DNA of 64,000 bases from Trichomonas vaginalis G3 (taxonomy: Eukaryota; Parabasalia; Trichomonadida; Trichomonadidae). Shown piece by piece: positions 49,057 through 58,246 of the stretch (position 1 is the first letter of the stretch; each line of letters starts with the position of its first letter). The stretch lies in contig NC_067206.1 of assembly GCF_026262505.1 (NCBI RefSeq), positions 21,405,896 through 21,469,895 on the forward strand, read 5' to 3'. The notes under the pieces were generated by a model that worked only from the letters and a program-made list of their open reading frames with translations, was not told the origin of the DNA and did not search any database. A program made the position numbers and the translations under genes.

Positions 49057-49800
49057 CTATCTATAACATGCTTTCTCATAGAAATTCTCTCCATATCTTT
49101 TTGTCAATATCTCTATAAGTTCTTCTGTATAAGATTTATCACTACTGAAGTAAATAGATGGATAATTAAGGACATCAAAGGTTTCTACAGTATCTTTAAG
49201 AGTCCATTCATCTCCATACTGTATAGAATAAGTATGGAAGTATGGAGGATCACATATAAAGAAAACATTGGGAAGATCTTTATACTCATTGAAGAGTATT
49301 CTCCAATCTTTATGAACAATAGTTAAACCTTCAAGATAGTCATCTATGTTTTCACCAAATAAGTTAGTATATCTGAGGTATAACACTTTCTTCATTAATG
49401 TGTCAAGATCATAGTATTTGTATGCTCCAGAATAGAGAAGACGTGAACATAATGTATCCCAGTCTATGTATGGAGCTTTACTTATAACTTCTCTGACGAT
49501 CTCTTTCTGATCAGTAGGAATTTTCTCATCTGGCTTAACATTTATTCTCTCCTTAAGTTCCTTAAGTATTTCATTCGTGTCATGAATGTGTTTCAGTCTA
49601 TCAACGTAGTTATCATAGTCGTTAGCTATGATCGTTGCTTTTGGGAACATAATATGCAACAGATGAGAGATATAGAGAGAACCACCAAAGAGGTCAACGA
49701 AGACATAATCCCCTTTGATGTCTTTGAGTATGTCGATAAGATCTTTCCTGATCTTAGACTTATTACCTATGAAAGGTAAAGGAGGTTTGGTAAAAATCAT
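49057..49800 (-). CDS. Dam-type adenine-N6 DNA methyltransferase (D12 class)
   Basis: 247 aa. N-terminal PPLPFIGNKSKIRKDL and DLFGGS form the AdoMet-binding part, ANDYD follows, and the catalytic motif is DPPY (in FFICDPPYFHTYS, about residue 185). This is the D12/Dam class, which methylates adenine in short sites. Start context TTTTTATTACCATATAAATG, the same as element genes, so it is integrated into the element's expression system. No copy in Polinton A. It may mark element DNA or alter host methylation; the target site cannot be read from sequence. Confidence 0.85.
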   Translation of the reverse strand: MIFTKPPLPFIGNKSKIRKDLIDILKDIKGDYVFVDLFGGSLYISHLLHIMFPKATIIANDYDNYVDRLKHIHDTNEILKELKERINVKPDEKIPTDQKEIVREVISKAPYIDWDTLCSRLLYSGAYKYYDLDTLMKKVLYLRYTNLFGENIDDYLEGLTIVHKDWRILFNEYKDLPNVFFICDPPYFHTYSIQYGDEWTLKDTVETFDVLNYPSIYFSSDKSYTEELIEILTKRYGENFYEKACYR

Positions 49801-49824
49801 TTATATGGTAATAAAAATAAGTGT

Positions 49825-49995
49825 TTACTTGAGACAATAACCTCTGTTGAGTTTGTAGAACAAGATCAGAAGTACGATCAAGTTCAAAACAACACAAATG
49901 GCTAGGATTGCGTTACCAACAATCTTTGTCTTTTCCCAGCAAGACTTCTTCTTTGGTTCATGTGCTGCTTCGACATCACTGTATGGCTCGGACAT
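49825..49995 (-). CDS. Small single-span membrane protein
   Basis: Start set at 49995 (MSEPYSDVEAAHEPKKKSCW), giving 56 aa. One strong membrane span (GNAILAICVVLNLIVLLILF) is preceded by basic residues and followed by KLNRGYCLK. It lies 24 bp upstream of the methyltransferase on the same strand. Possibly an envelope or internal-membrane protein. Confidence 0.6.
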   Translation of the reverse strand: MSEPYSDVEAAHEPKKKSCWEKTKIVGNAILAICVVLNLIVLLILFYKLNRGYCLK

Positions 49996-50029
49996 TAACT
50001 TAAAAAGTGTCATGACCACTTCATTTTTG

Positions 50030-50399
50030 ATGAAGTCAACAGCTTATGTCCACTTCCTCCCACAAGCACTTGAGGAACAAGAGAAGGTCATCATTGACTA
50101 CCTTCAAGCCACTGAGAAGCTCCAAAAGCTTCAAGATCTCCGCGAAGAGTTCAAGTCCCGCTTGAAACAGGAGAACTTACTGCAGGAGTACATGCTCATT
50201 TTACCCATTACTAGATGGCTCCCATTTACCATCAGAGTACACTGCAGCTCTTGATGCACTCAAAGATCTTCGCGATCACCCGATCGGTAAATAAGCCTTC
50301 GAGCTCACCATTGAGCAAGCCATCCTCGCCAAGGACAATGCAAAGAAGCGGATGCTCGAAGCTCTTGATAAGATCAAGGAGTACGTCGAAACGTTCTAA
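50030..50399 (+). pseudogene. Broken helical protein gene, unknown
   Basis: Starts MKSTAYVHFLPQALEEQEK; later coding-like parts are helical and charged (EKLQKLQDLREEFKSRLK; KKRMLEALDKIKEYVETF). Broken, about two breaks. GC-richer than the core genes, like the cluster 46.3-48.1 kb. Family unknown. Confidence 0.45.
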
Positions 50400-50507
50400 A
50401 ATAATTACTTGAGTAAACAATAAGTTTTATTGAGTAAGTCTTGAAACATTTGTGCTTTTGTTCTTGTTTGAACAACCATATTTAACATTAGATAAAAAAT
50501 TTTTTGG

Positions 50508-51089
50508 TTAAACAATAACATACTTAAGACATAAATTATACCTACTTATTAACTCAGTATATTGTGCATTATATGCATACTTAAACTCTTGAGCAATATT
50601 GTTCTCATCAATGATTCTGATCTGAGCTATTTTTGAGAAAGGTGGTGGAATACCACAACATGTGATGTCTGGGTCCAGTAGGTCTATTTCACACTTGAAC
50701 CCAGTCATTCTGTGAACAACTTCTTCCAAGTCTGGCTTAGGTAGTAAGATCTGATCTTTGCTCACTAAGTTAGAAAAGAGCTCTTTGTCTTGGTCTAGAA
50801 GTATCTTCTGGTATATACTAAGTAAATACTCTTCTACACCAATCCTCGATGAAGTCTCCACAGATCTCGATGAGGTCAGGTTGGAAGTTAATGGACTTAA
50901 AGGAGGAGGATACATTGGTGCTTCTGAGTTCGTAGTTGTTTCCTCTTTTTTTATCTCTGTTGGAGCATCACTTACTGTACCAGATGGATAGTTCTTTATC
51001 ACAATGTTATTAGTTGTTCTTGAATCAACATTGCTTGTTGGTTCAATTGGAAGATTAGCTGCACCATAAAGAATTGACTTCGATCTCAT
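50508..51089 (-). CDS. Conserved 193-aa element protein
   Basis: Starts MRSKSILYGAANLPIEPTS, identical in most positions to the start of the Polinton A copy (10845-11458). A Ser/Thr/Pro-rich linker is followed by a C-terminal domain (residues 95-193) with LLSIYQKILL, DPDITCCGIPPPF and LCLKYV. Divergent from the 117-aa gene with 35 bp between starts. The strong conservation of the pair suggests they work together, perhaps in the particle. No known family. Confidence 0.7.
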   Translation of the reverse strand: MRSKSILYGAANLPIEPTSNVDSRTTNNIVIKNYPSGTVSDAPTEIKKEETTTNSEAPMYPPPLSPLTSNLTSSRSVETSSRIGVEEYLLSIYQKILLDQDKELFSNLVSKDQILLPKPDLEEVVHRMTGFKCEIDLLDPDITCCGIPPPFSKIAQIRIIDENNIAQEFKYAYNAQYTELISRYNLCLKYVIV

Positions 51090-51124
51090 TTGTTATGAGT
51101 AAAAATTGTTTTATTCTCATATAA

Positions 51125-51478
51125 ATGACGAACATTAACCCAGAGAACAACACAGAATATACTGCAACAGGAGTTGTTTACAATGATCTAGATCAGATCG
51201 TCCAACTCAAAGCCCCAAGAGGAAGGAATTTAATAAGACAACCTCCACCAAAGATATATGTTGATGATGGTAGTAATGGGTTCAACTTAGTGTATCATTA
51301 CTCATATCCTCAATATGCAAAAATTGGGTCTACCCCAAACGTGACAAACCATTATATGAACCTTTATGATGAAGCAAGGTTTCATGCACCAACGAAGAAA
51401 GAACCTGATGCATCAAGATTACATGAATTCGCAGACCATGATGGTTATAGCGATTACTCAATGCCTGTAAGACTTTAA
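51125..51478 (+). CDS. Conserved 117-aa element protein
   Basis: Homologue of 10433-10810: TATGVVYNDLDQ, then PPKIYVDDGSNGFNLVY and SYPQYAKIG. Start context TTGTTTTATTCTCATATAAATG. Followed 13 bp later by the integrase on the same strand. Function unknown. Confidence 0.7.
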   Translation: MTNINPENNTEYTATGVVYNDLDQIVQLKAPRGRNLIRQPPPKIYVDDGSNGFNLVYHYSYPQYAKIGSTPNVTNHYMNLYDEARFHAPTKKEPDASRLHEFADHDGYSDYSMPVRL

Positions 51479-51491
51479 CGTTAATAAAAAA

Positions 51492-52559
51492 ATGACTGTT
51501 GGTAAACAAGAAAAAACTTTAATACAAGAGGATTTGATGCTACCAATATATTCAACTGATATGGGAGCTTATCAATTCGATACATTTGAGAATCCTGGTG
51601 GAACACCACCATATTTTCTTTTGTTCATCAATGTAAACAGTAGAAAAGGTTATGCGTTCCCAATGAGTGAAAAGAACTCAAACAATGTTCTAAGTGCAAT
51701 GCAGAAGTTCATTTCACAAGCTACAGGTGAAATGAAGCCTACAATACTTACTAGTGATGAAGACCCAGCTTATACGACACAAAATGTTCGAGATCTGTTG
51801 GTCAGTCATAACATTGAGCACATGACGACACAGAAATACAATCATAACATACTAGGTATTATTAATAGGTTCTGTAGAACTATTAGAACTATGTTACATA
51901 TGAAGTTAAACCTCAAAGAAGGTGATAAAACACCACCTTTCACTGCAGATACAATGAGACAAATTATTAATGACTACAACACTGAATATCATTCAAGCAC
52001 ACAACAAAAGCCTGATGATTTCACAGAAAAGGATAATGAGGAATATATAAAGAAGCAAAGATTGAAAGAAGAGTATGTCAGAAAAAATAACCTTTATAAC
52101 TTAAGACCTGGTCAAAAAGTTCAAGTCATAGTTGAACCAAGAACATGGGGTAAAGGTAACCAACAAAGAAGACATCTTGATCCTTCTTATTATACAGTTG
52201 ATTCAGTTGATACAAGTGCATACTTGTTAAGAGCAAAAGATGGAAGTGTTGCAAGATATCCACGTTATCAGATATGGACAAAAATAGAGCATGGATTAAA
52301 GCAAGGAGAAACTTTAGATCAAGGAAGACACGGTGCTGTTAAAAGTATTGATGGTCATGAACTTGTCGGTAATGATGTAAAGTATGATGTTACGTTTGAG
52401 AACGAAAATACAGGAAAAGTGACAGGTAGAGGTATGCGTGAAGGTAATCCAAACAGGTTGTCACAAATGGAAGTACAGTATTGGAGGAAAAATATTAATG
52501 AAGGTCATGTTAAAGATATGCCTAGTTTTCTTGAGAAGTATCGTGGGTTTCGAGTTTAG
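51492..52559 (+). CDS. Polinton integrase (rve family)
   Basis: 355 aa, with landmarks YQFDTFEN, FLLFINVNSRKGYAF, LTSDEDPAY, YNHNILGIINRFCRT and a C-terminal chromo-like barrel (GQKVQVIVEP, VKYDVTFENEN). Homologous to 16070-17155 but shorter at the N-terminus. Inserts the element into DNA. Its end overlaps the convergent 78-aa gene by 38 bp. Confidence 0.9.
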   Translation: MTVGKQEKTLIQEDLMLPIYSTDMGAYQFDTFENPGGTPPYFLLFINVNSRKGYAFPMSEKNSNNVLSAMQKFISQATGEMKPTILTSDEDPAYTTQNVRDLLVSHNIEHMTTQKYNHNILGIINRFCRTIRTMLHMKLNLKEGDKTPPFTADTMRQIINDYNTEYHSSTQQKPDDFTEKDNEEYIKKQRLKEEYVRKNNLYNLRPGQKVQVIVEPRTWGKGNQQRRHLDPSYYTVDSVDTSAYLLRAKDGSVARYPRYQIWTKIEHGLKQGETLDQGRHGAVKSIDGHELVGNDVKYDVTFENENTGKVTGRGMREGNPNRLSQMEVQYWRKNINEGHVKDMPSFLEKYRGFRV

Positions 52560-52758
52560 CTTGTAAGTCCTTTATTTTTGTTTCATACAATGAGATCTTC
52601 CTTCTGATCTGTTCATCATTGAGAGGTTGCTTGACTTTACGGAACTGTACACGTCCGTCTTTCATTGTATGTACATAATATCCATCAGGAACCTTACCAT
52701 CTTTTATATATTCAGTTAACCACTTTTGTTTAGTTGATGCTTTAATGACTTGACTCAT
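52522..52758 (-). CDS. 78-aa protein, YVHTMKDGRVQFRK domain
   Basis: Near twin of 27266-27502 (KQKWLTEYIKDGKVPDGYYV; MKDGRVQFRKVKQPL; C-terminal coiled coil). In Polinton A the gene is beside the inverted repeat; here it is beside the integrase. Overlaps the integrase end, tail to tail. Function unknown. Confidence 0.7.
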   Translation of the reverse strand: MSQVIKASTKQKWLTEYIKDGKVPDGYYVHTMKDGRVQFRKVKQPLNDEQIRRKISLYETKIKDLQAKLETHDTSQEN

Positions 52759-55700
52759 TTCTTACTGGATAAATTTTTATGTTTTTTATCTTTTGACGAT
52801 TTTTTCTTATCCTTATCTTTCTTCTTGTCCTTGTCCTTCTTTGATTTATCCTTCTTCTTGTCCTTGTCCTTCTTGGACTTCTCTGCTGCAGGTGGTGTTG
52901 GATTCTGTTTGACTTTAGCACTTGGGTCAGGACCTTGTCTTTGAGACTTAGATATAGATTGTTTAGGAGCTGCTGCTTGTTTAGTTGCTTCAGCTTGTTG
53001 TTTAGCTAATTCAGCAGCTTGTTTATCATTCTCTTCTATTTCCTTTGCACCAGTTGCGACTTCATTCTTGAACTTTTGGAGATTCTCAGCAGCATCCATT
53101 ACCTTATTCGCTCCTTTAAACAATCCATAAAATTTCTGCCATGGTGATACTGAAGGTATATTTCCACCAATTGCTGGAGGAACTGATGCTTCAGGAGTTG
53201 GAGATGGTGTTTTGTCTGAATTGAGATGCTTTTCTGCTTCAAGAACTTGTGTAGTATTTTTCTCCAGGTATGCTTTTGCAACCTCCTTAACTTCTGGACG
53301 TTCATTATTTACATCCTGTCTTGGTGTTGATGTTTCAGTAGCGTTTTCCTGAGTTACATTAACAACAGGTTGCTCAACTGCTGAAACATTAGCTGCTTCA
53401 GTAATGTTATGAGTAGTTGAAACATTTCCTGATATACCTTCTCCTGTTGGAACTCTTGGAGCAATTGTTGTGATGTTCGCCATTGCAGGAGTTGGAGTAG
53501 GAGTGTCATCAATCTTTCTGTCAGCTTTCGTCGTTTGCGTTGTAGTATTTGTTGTTTCATTACCATATTTTGATCTTAGTCTGGTAAGCTCTAACTTCAT
53601 ATGTTCTTCAGGATATGCATACTTATTATATTCACCCTTAATATTCTTTTTCCATTCATCGTATTTATCTTCTGCTGATTTCTTAATTGATGCTAGTCCG
53701 TTTACAGCCAATTCATCAGTACCGTTATCAGTAGTCTGGTTATATAAAAGATTAGCAGCTGATCTAATTGTGTAATCCGTAAGATTACCAAAACGCTCTA
53801 TTGTACCTAATGTTGTGTTCTTCAGTTCCTTTCCAATTCCTTGTGCAGCATCTTTGACTAAATCAGCACCCCATGCACCAAATTGTCTCACAGGAGCCGC
53901 TATTGATGGTGAAGGAGATGGAGATGGCGATGGAGTTGGTGATGGTGAAGGAGATGGAGATGGTGAAGGAGATGGATGTGGGATGGAGTTGTGTTGCTGC
54001 TTCTTCGCCTTTCTATCTGCTTCTTCCGCCTTTCTATCTGCTTCTTCCTTAGCCTTACGAGCTTTTTCTTTCTTCTTAAGTTCCTCTAGTTCTTTACGTT
54101 CAGCTTCTTCTTTCGCCTTTCGTTCAGCTTCTTCCTTAGCCTTACGAGCTTTTTCTTTCTTCTTAAGCTCCTCTAGTTCTTTACGTTCAGCTTCTTCTTT
54201 CGCCTTTCGTTCAGCTTCTTCCTTAGCCTTACGAGCTTTTTCTTCATAATATTTTGTATACTTATCATCAGCCCAATTACCAAGTGATTTGGCACCTGTT
54301 AGTATTCCATTTGCGGTTGATGTTGCTGTTCTTCCGAGCCATCCCCTACCGCTGAAGCACCATTGCCAATAGCACTACCAGCATTTAAAATTCCACGACC
54401 AATCCATATCCCTGGTTTTGCCTTTGTATTAAGAGTAAGAAATTCTTCCTTCCTATCTTCAGGTGTAGGATTTGTAACAGTTCTTACAGTATCAACAACA
54501 GTGTCAACACTGGTTCCAATAGCACTACCAACAGCTGTTGCACCAGTTAGAATACCATGGGTAACTAAATCAGTAGCTCTTGAGACAACATTATCACTCG
54601 AGGCTTTCTCTGCTGGATAGTTTGATCCTTTGTAAGTTCCTGGACCACCTCTATTTGAAGCTTCTCCTTCAACTATTTTCTTCTCTTCTTGTGCTTGTTC
54701 TCTGGCAACACTCAATGCACGTTCTTGTCTTTGAATGTTGTCTTTCTTTAACATGTAACCACCAAGTGTCTGTGGTGGTGTGTTTTTATCTAGTGCAGCA
54801 TCAATTGCAGCCTTTTCTTTTCGCTTTTCTTCGTCTAACCAATTTTGAATAGATTCTGCATCAGTTGGTTCAGCTGGAGTTGGAGACGGTGTTGGAGCTT
54901 TAGTTGGTGTTGGAGACGGTGTCGGAGCTTTAGTCGGAGTTGGAGATGGAGTAGGTGCTTTTGTAGGTGTCGGTGATGGAGTTGGAGATGGAGTTGGAGG
55001 TACTGTTGGTTCAACAGTCGGTGAAGGTGTTGGCGCCTTTGTGATTCTTGGAGTTGGCTCTGGTGTTCTAATAGGGGAAGCAGTTGGTGTATTAGCTCTT
55101 TTAAGAACCTGTGATCTTTCCGCTTGATTTGAATCAGATACTGGGTTAGTTGTACTAGGATGTGATACAGGAGTTATTTTTGGTGTAGGTGTTGGTTTAT
55201 TTAATGTTATACCATGACTACTCGACATTGGTGGAGGACCTGCGTGAGCAGTTGGTGTCAGAGTTGGCGTTGGAGCTACTGTAGGAGTTGGCGTTGGAGC
55301 TACTGTTGGTTCAGGAGTGGGAGTTGGTGTTGGAGCTACTGTAGGAGTAGGTGTAGGAGTTGGTGTTGGAGTCGACATTTGTTTTAACCTCTCATTATAC
55401 CAATTCTCCAAATAATAAGCCTCACCCATTAAGTTACTCTGTCTTTGTTTTATAGAAAATTCACCTAACAGTAATTCATCATGAATCATTTTCTGCAGCT
55501 TTGTCGTGTTTTCTACTTCCTTTATTAGAACGCTCGATGTATTCGCCAATCCTCTATATTCCTTAATCATCTTATCTAGTTTGTTCATATTTGGTACTTC
55601 CTTTTTCTTCTCAGCGTTAATCTCATTAGATCGTTTCTCCAATTCTTCAACTACTTTGTAAAGCTTATTTATCTTGACATGTGATTCCTTTACTTCTCCA

Positions 55701-55921
55701 GTCCTTGGATCCTTAGGTTCCTTGTATTTAGCTAATTTCGTCTCTATATATCTTCGTTTAGCGTCATATCCAGGATCACTGGTTCGTAAAGGATGCGAAG
55801 GTGGACGAAAATAAGGTATGTAGAAATCTGGATCATCATTAATAGAAGAACGTGCTTTAAAGTTACGAACCGCGTCTGTAAAAGGGTCTCTACCACGTGC
55901 TGTATATGTTGATGTAATCAA
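52755..55921 (-). pseudogene. Large Pro/Thr- and Lys/Glu-repeat protein region
   Basis: On the − strand a first part (about 540 codons from 55921) has a soluble, helical N-terminus ([16 protein letters not shown]). Long PTPTP, APTPTPT and PSPTPTKAP repeats follow, then Gly/Ala-rich segments ([17 protein letters not shown]). Further on come two and a half KARKAKEEAERKAKEE-type coiled-coil repeats, a PSPSPS run, an N-glycosylation-like Asn/Thr-rich stretch and a Lys/Asp-rich tail (KKDKDKKKDKSKKDKDKK). It is probably broken, about one break, or two overlapping genes. Surface or tegument-like structural protein is a guess from the low-complexity make-up. Confidence 0.55.
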
Positions 55922-56148
55922 AAAGCCTTCTCTCTCATTGGGAAATTAATACGACCTTTTTGAACATATTCTTTCTCAAAGTATTGCCTAGCATTGTAAT
56001 CAAAAGCAAGATCATTATATATATCGCGCAAAAAATCAAATGTATGCTGCTTGAACTTTTGATCGCTAATTATGGTACGAATTATCGGACGTTCATTCTC
56101 CCATTTCTTAACTCGTTCATCAATGAGTTTCCTCTCTTGTTCACTCAT
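55918..56148 (-). CDS. 76-aa charged protein, unknown
   Basis: Start context TTTTTATGAGGTTTAAATG. Helical and charged ([20 protein letters not shown], then [20 protein letters not shown]). Overlaps the start of the next gene by 4 bp, which suggests tight co-transcription. No family recognised. Confidence 0.55.
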   Translation of the reverse strand: MSEQERKLIDERVKKWENERPIIRTIISDQKFKQHTFDFLRDIYNDLAFDYNARQYFEKEYVQKGRINFPMREKAF

Positions 56149-56168
56149 TTAAACCTCATAAAAATATA

Positions 56169-56576
56169 TTATCTGCGTATAGTGCCACTAATAGCATTAA
56201 TCCATGGCATGTCTGATAGTACACGTACTGACTGAACTAATGGCTTATGATTGTTCCAAATAGCTCCTCCAATGTATGCGTTATACTTATTGTTGTCAAT
56301 AGTTTGTTGAGGTTGAACTATAGGTGTTTCAACAGGCTTGTCTCTACTGAAGTCACCACCAAGAGCTTTATTGAATGCTTTAAGATTCTTCGTTAATGCA
56401 TTATCTTCACCTAATGTAGTTTTTGCAATTCTTTCACCAAGACTACCGATAACACCACCGACTTGACCAACTTGAGGGAAAAGTTTGTTAGCAATGTTAA
56501 ATCCAGCACCTATTACAAGACCAGGATTTTTTTTCACCATACCCCATCCAGCTTTAACATAATCGCCAAAACCCAT
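56169..56576 (-). CDS. Gly-rich putative minor virion protein, 135 aa
   Basis: N-terminal amphipathic Gly-rich part (GFGDYVKAGWGMVKKNPGLV and GAGFNIANKLFP), then a middle with ALTKNLKAFNKALGGDF and a C-terminal NNKYNAYIGGAIW. Same place (beside the ATPase) and similar layout as the 174-aa protein in Polinton A (7887-8411): compare DEFAKHAKDFNDQMKG with ALTKNLKAFNKALGG. A membrane-active or cementing virion protein is possible. Confidence 0.55.
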   Translation of the reverse strand: MGFGDYVKAGWGMVKKNPGLVIGAGFNIANKLFPQVGQVGGVIGSLGERIAKTTLGEDNALTKNLKAFNKALGGDFSRDKPVETPIVQPQQTIDNNKYNAYIGGAIWNNHKPLVQSVRVLSDMPWINAISGTIRR

Positions 56577-56586
56577 TTATTTCTTC

Positions 56587-57486
56587 TTAAAATAATGTCA
56601 TCTTTTGTTGCTTAACTTCTTTAAAGTCCGTCTTTCCTGCAACTATATGAACTTCCATATATGAACGAGGTGTTGGTAGCTCTTTGTATTTGTTCCATAA
56701 CTCTTCCCAATCTTCTGTTGCTCCTGACTGTTCAATCATTGACTGAAAGTCTCTCATAGAATAACCTTGAAAGATAACGAAGTCAGTGCATAGTCTCTTA
56801 ATGTTTAAACATATATGTCTCCATGTTTGACACATGATGACAACAGTATAGTTATAATGTCTGACCTTAGTGATGAAGTTCGCTAATGGTGAACGTGGGT
56901 CATTCAATAAGTCATGACCACCATAATCGTCTAACACTAATAGAGAATTACTGGGATACTTTGTGAAAGGATATTTGTTCAACTTCTTTACAACATATAT
57001 TGCAATCTTCTTATACTCAAACTTTCCATCAGGTTTCCTTAGTTGATGCTTTGTTAAGATGTGTTCCATCTCCTCTGAAATTTTTTCGAACTTACTTTGA
57101 ACGAACTCAACAATAGCGTAATACTTTGCTTTCATCTTAACGTTCTTCATTAAATAAGGCATAAGTTCTTTATCATCCTTTTTCAGTACTGGTGCTTTAA
57201 CTTGACTCATAAATGTCTTCGCTGTTTTATCCATTGTTCCTGATGTTGCTGAGATAACTATTGAGTCATAATATGGAGTATTAGTGAAGCGGTCTGTTAT
57301 CATTATATGACGAATAACACCATATGTCTTACCTGAACCCATCTTACCGCAGTAGAAATAAACACCATTAGTACAAAATGGATAATCATCAGAAAATGGC
57401 ATAATGAGTGCATTGTTTAGTTCTTTACTATTCTTACGTGCTCCATCATGAAGAATCTTATCTACTTGATTAATAACTTTCTCCAT
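56587..57486 (-). CDS. A32-like DNA packaging ATPase
   Basis: 299 aa. Walker A GKMGSGKT after YFYCGK, Walker B SLLVLDDYGG, then KVRHYNYTVVIMCQTWRHI and TDFVIFQGYSMRD. Clear homologue of 9535-10422. Divergent from the minor capsid-like gene with 18 bp between starts. It looks whole. Confidence 0.9.
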   Translation of the reverse strand: MEKVINQVDKILHDGARKNSKELNNALIMPFSDDYPFCTNGVYFYCGKMGSGKTYGVIRHIMITDRFTNTPYYDSIVISATSGTMDKTAKTFMSQVKAPVLKKDDKELMPYLMKNVKMKAKYYAIVEFVQSKFEKISEEMEHILTKHQLRKPDGKFEYKKIAIYVVKKLNKYPFTKYPSNSLLVLDDYGGHDLLNDPRSPLANFITKVRHYNYTVVIMCQTWRHICLNIKRLCTDFVIFQGYSMRDFQSMIEQSGATEDWEELWNKYKELPTPRSYMEVHIVAGKTDFKEVKQQKMTLF

Positions 57487-57504
57487 CTTTTAGTTACATA
57501 TAAA

Positions 57505-58140
57505 ATGTCTAAATATGATGGATTATACTATGAACATGTTATGAATGATGGCACGATAAGTGGTAATACAGTCTCATATAAATTACCGAGAGACTTCATT
57601 GAATATCCTGCGTCAAAAGCTCTTGAGATAAGAAAGATAAGTCTTGAGCATCCAGACTTTGAGTTTCTTGCTATTCCATTAGAAATGACAGATTCATCAA
57701 AATCAGTGAAAAAAAGGTTTGACATGAGATATTACATAAAACCCAACATGACTACACAGGAGTTGAATGAAGGTCTTATGGAAAAAATGACTGAGGCAAG
57801 TAGAGAATTTGTTGATTGTTACTATGATTCAAATGAAAATAAATTGAATGTATTAAGAAAAGGTACATCACCAATCATAACATTACCTTCATACAGTAGT
57901 ATAGAAAAAAATGCCTTGAATTATAAATATGACATGTCCCTAGGAGATGTGTTGGATTTCATCACTGCGTTATTAGAAACCACTGAAACAGACACAACAT
58001 CAAGAAAACCAGAGCTTGTTTGGGAAGATGACCATGGTAGAACATTCACGCAAAAAGTAATTCCATCGAAAGCAAAATTTTTAGACTTATGGGAAAAAAA
58101 TATATCTCGCGAATGCATGTATATTATAGTTTTACCATAG
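57505..58140 (+). CDS. Putative ATPase-linked minor capsid protein
   Basis: Start set at 57505 (MSKYDGLYYEHVM), 211 aa. Shares YYEHVM, then LPRDFIEYPASKALEIRKI with 8637-9518; the middle is beta-rich. Shorter than its Polinton A relative. The start lies 18 bp from the ATPase start on the other strand. The gene ends just before the assembly gap. Confidence 0.55.
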   Translation: MSKYDGLYYEHVMNDGTISGNTVSYKLPRDFIEYPASKALEIRKISLEHPDFEFLAIPLEMTDSSKSVKKRFDMRYYIKPNMTTQELNEGLMEKMTEASREFVDCYYDSNENKLNVLRKGTSPIITLPSYSSIEKNALNYKYDMSLGDVLDFITALLETTETDTTSRKPELVWEDDHGRTFTQKVIPSKAKFLDLWEKNISRECMYIIVLP

Positions 58141-58146
58141 CAGATA

Positions 58147-58246
58147 NNNNNNNNNNNNNNNNNNNNNNNNNNNNNNNNNNNNNNNNNNNNNNNNNNNNNN
58201 NNNNNNNNNNNNNNNNNNNNNNNNNNNNNNNNNNNNNNNNNNNNNN
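58147..58246. other. Assembly gap of 100 N
   Basis: Exactly 100 N, the usual stand-in for a gap of unknown size. The right end of Polinton B lies in or beyond it. Confidence 0.99.

Larger units (their letters stand above)
35770..58146. mobile_element. Polinton B (Maverick), right end lost in the assembly gap
   Basis: Carries major capsid, PolB, penton-like, collar fibre, integrase, packaging ATPase and ATPase-linked minor capsid genes, all with homologues in Polinton A but in a different order. It also has Dam methyltransferase, a membrane protein and large Pro-rich proteins. The left end is placed near 35770 by the end of host-like sequence (an imperfect palindrome lies at 35786-35831). The right end falls in or after the 100-N gap, so no inverted repeat can be compared. 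About six genes look broken. Confidence 0.85.

Noticed and set aside
49582-49779. Frame antisense to the methyltransferase
   Set aside because: Shadow of the well-supported Dam-type gene.
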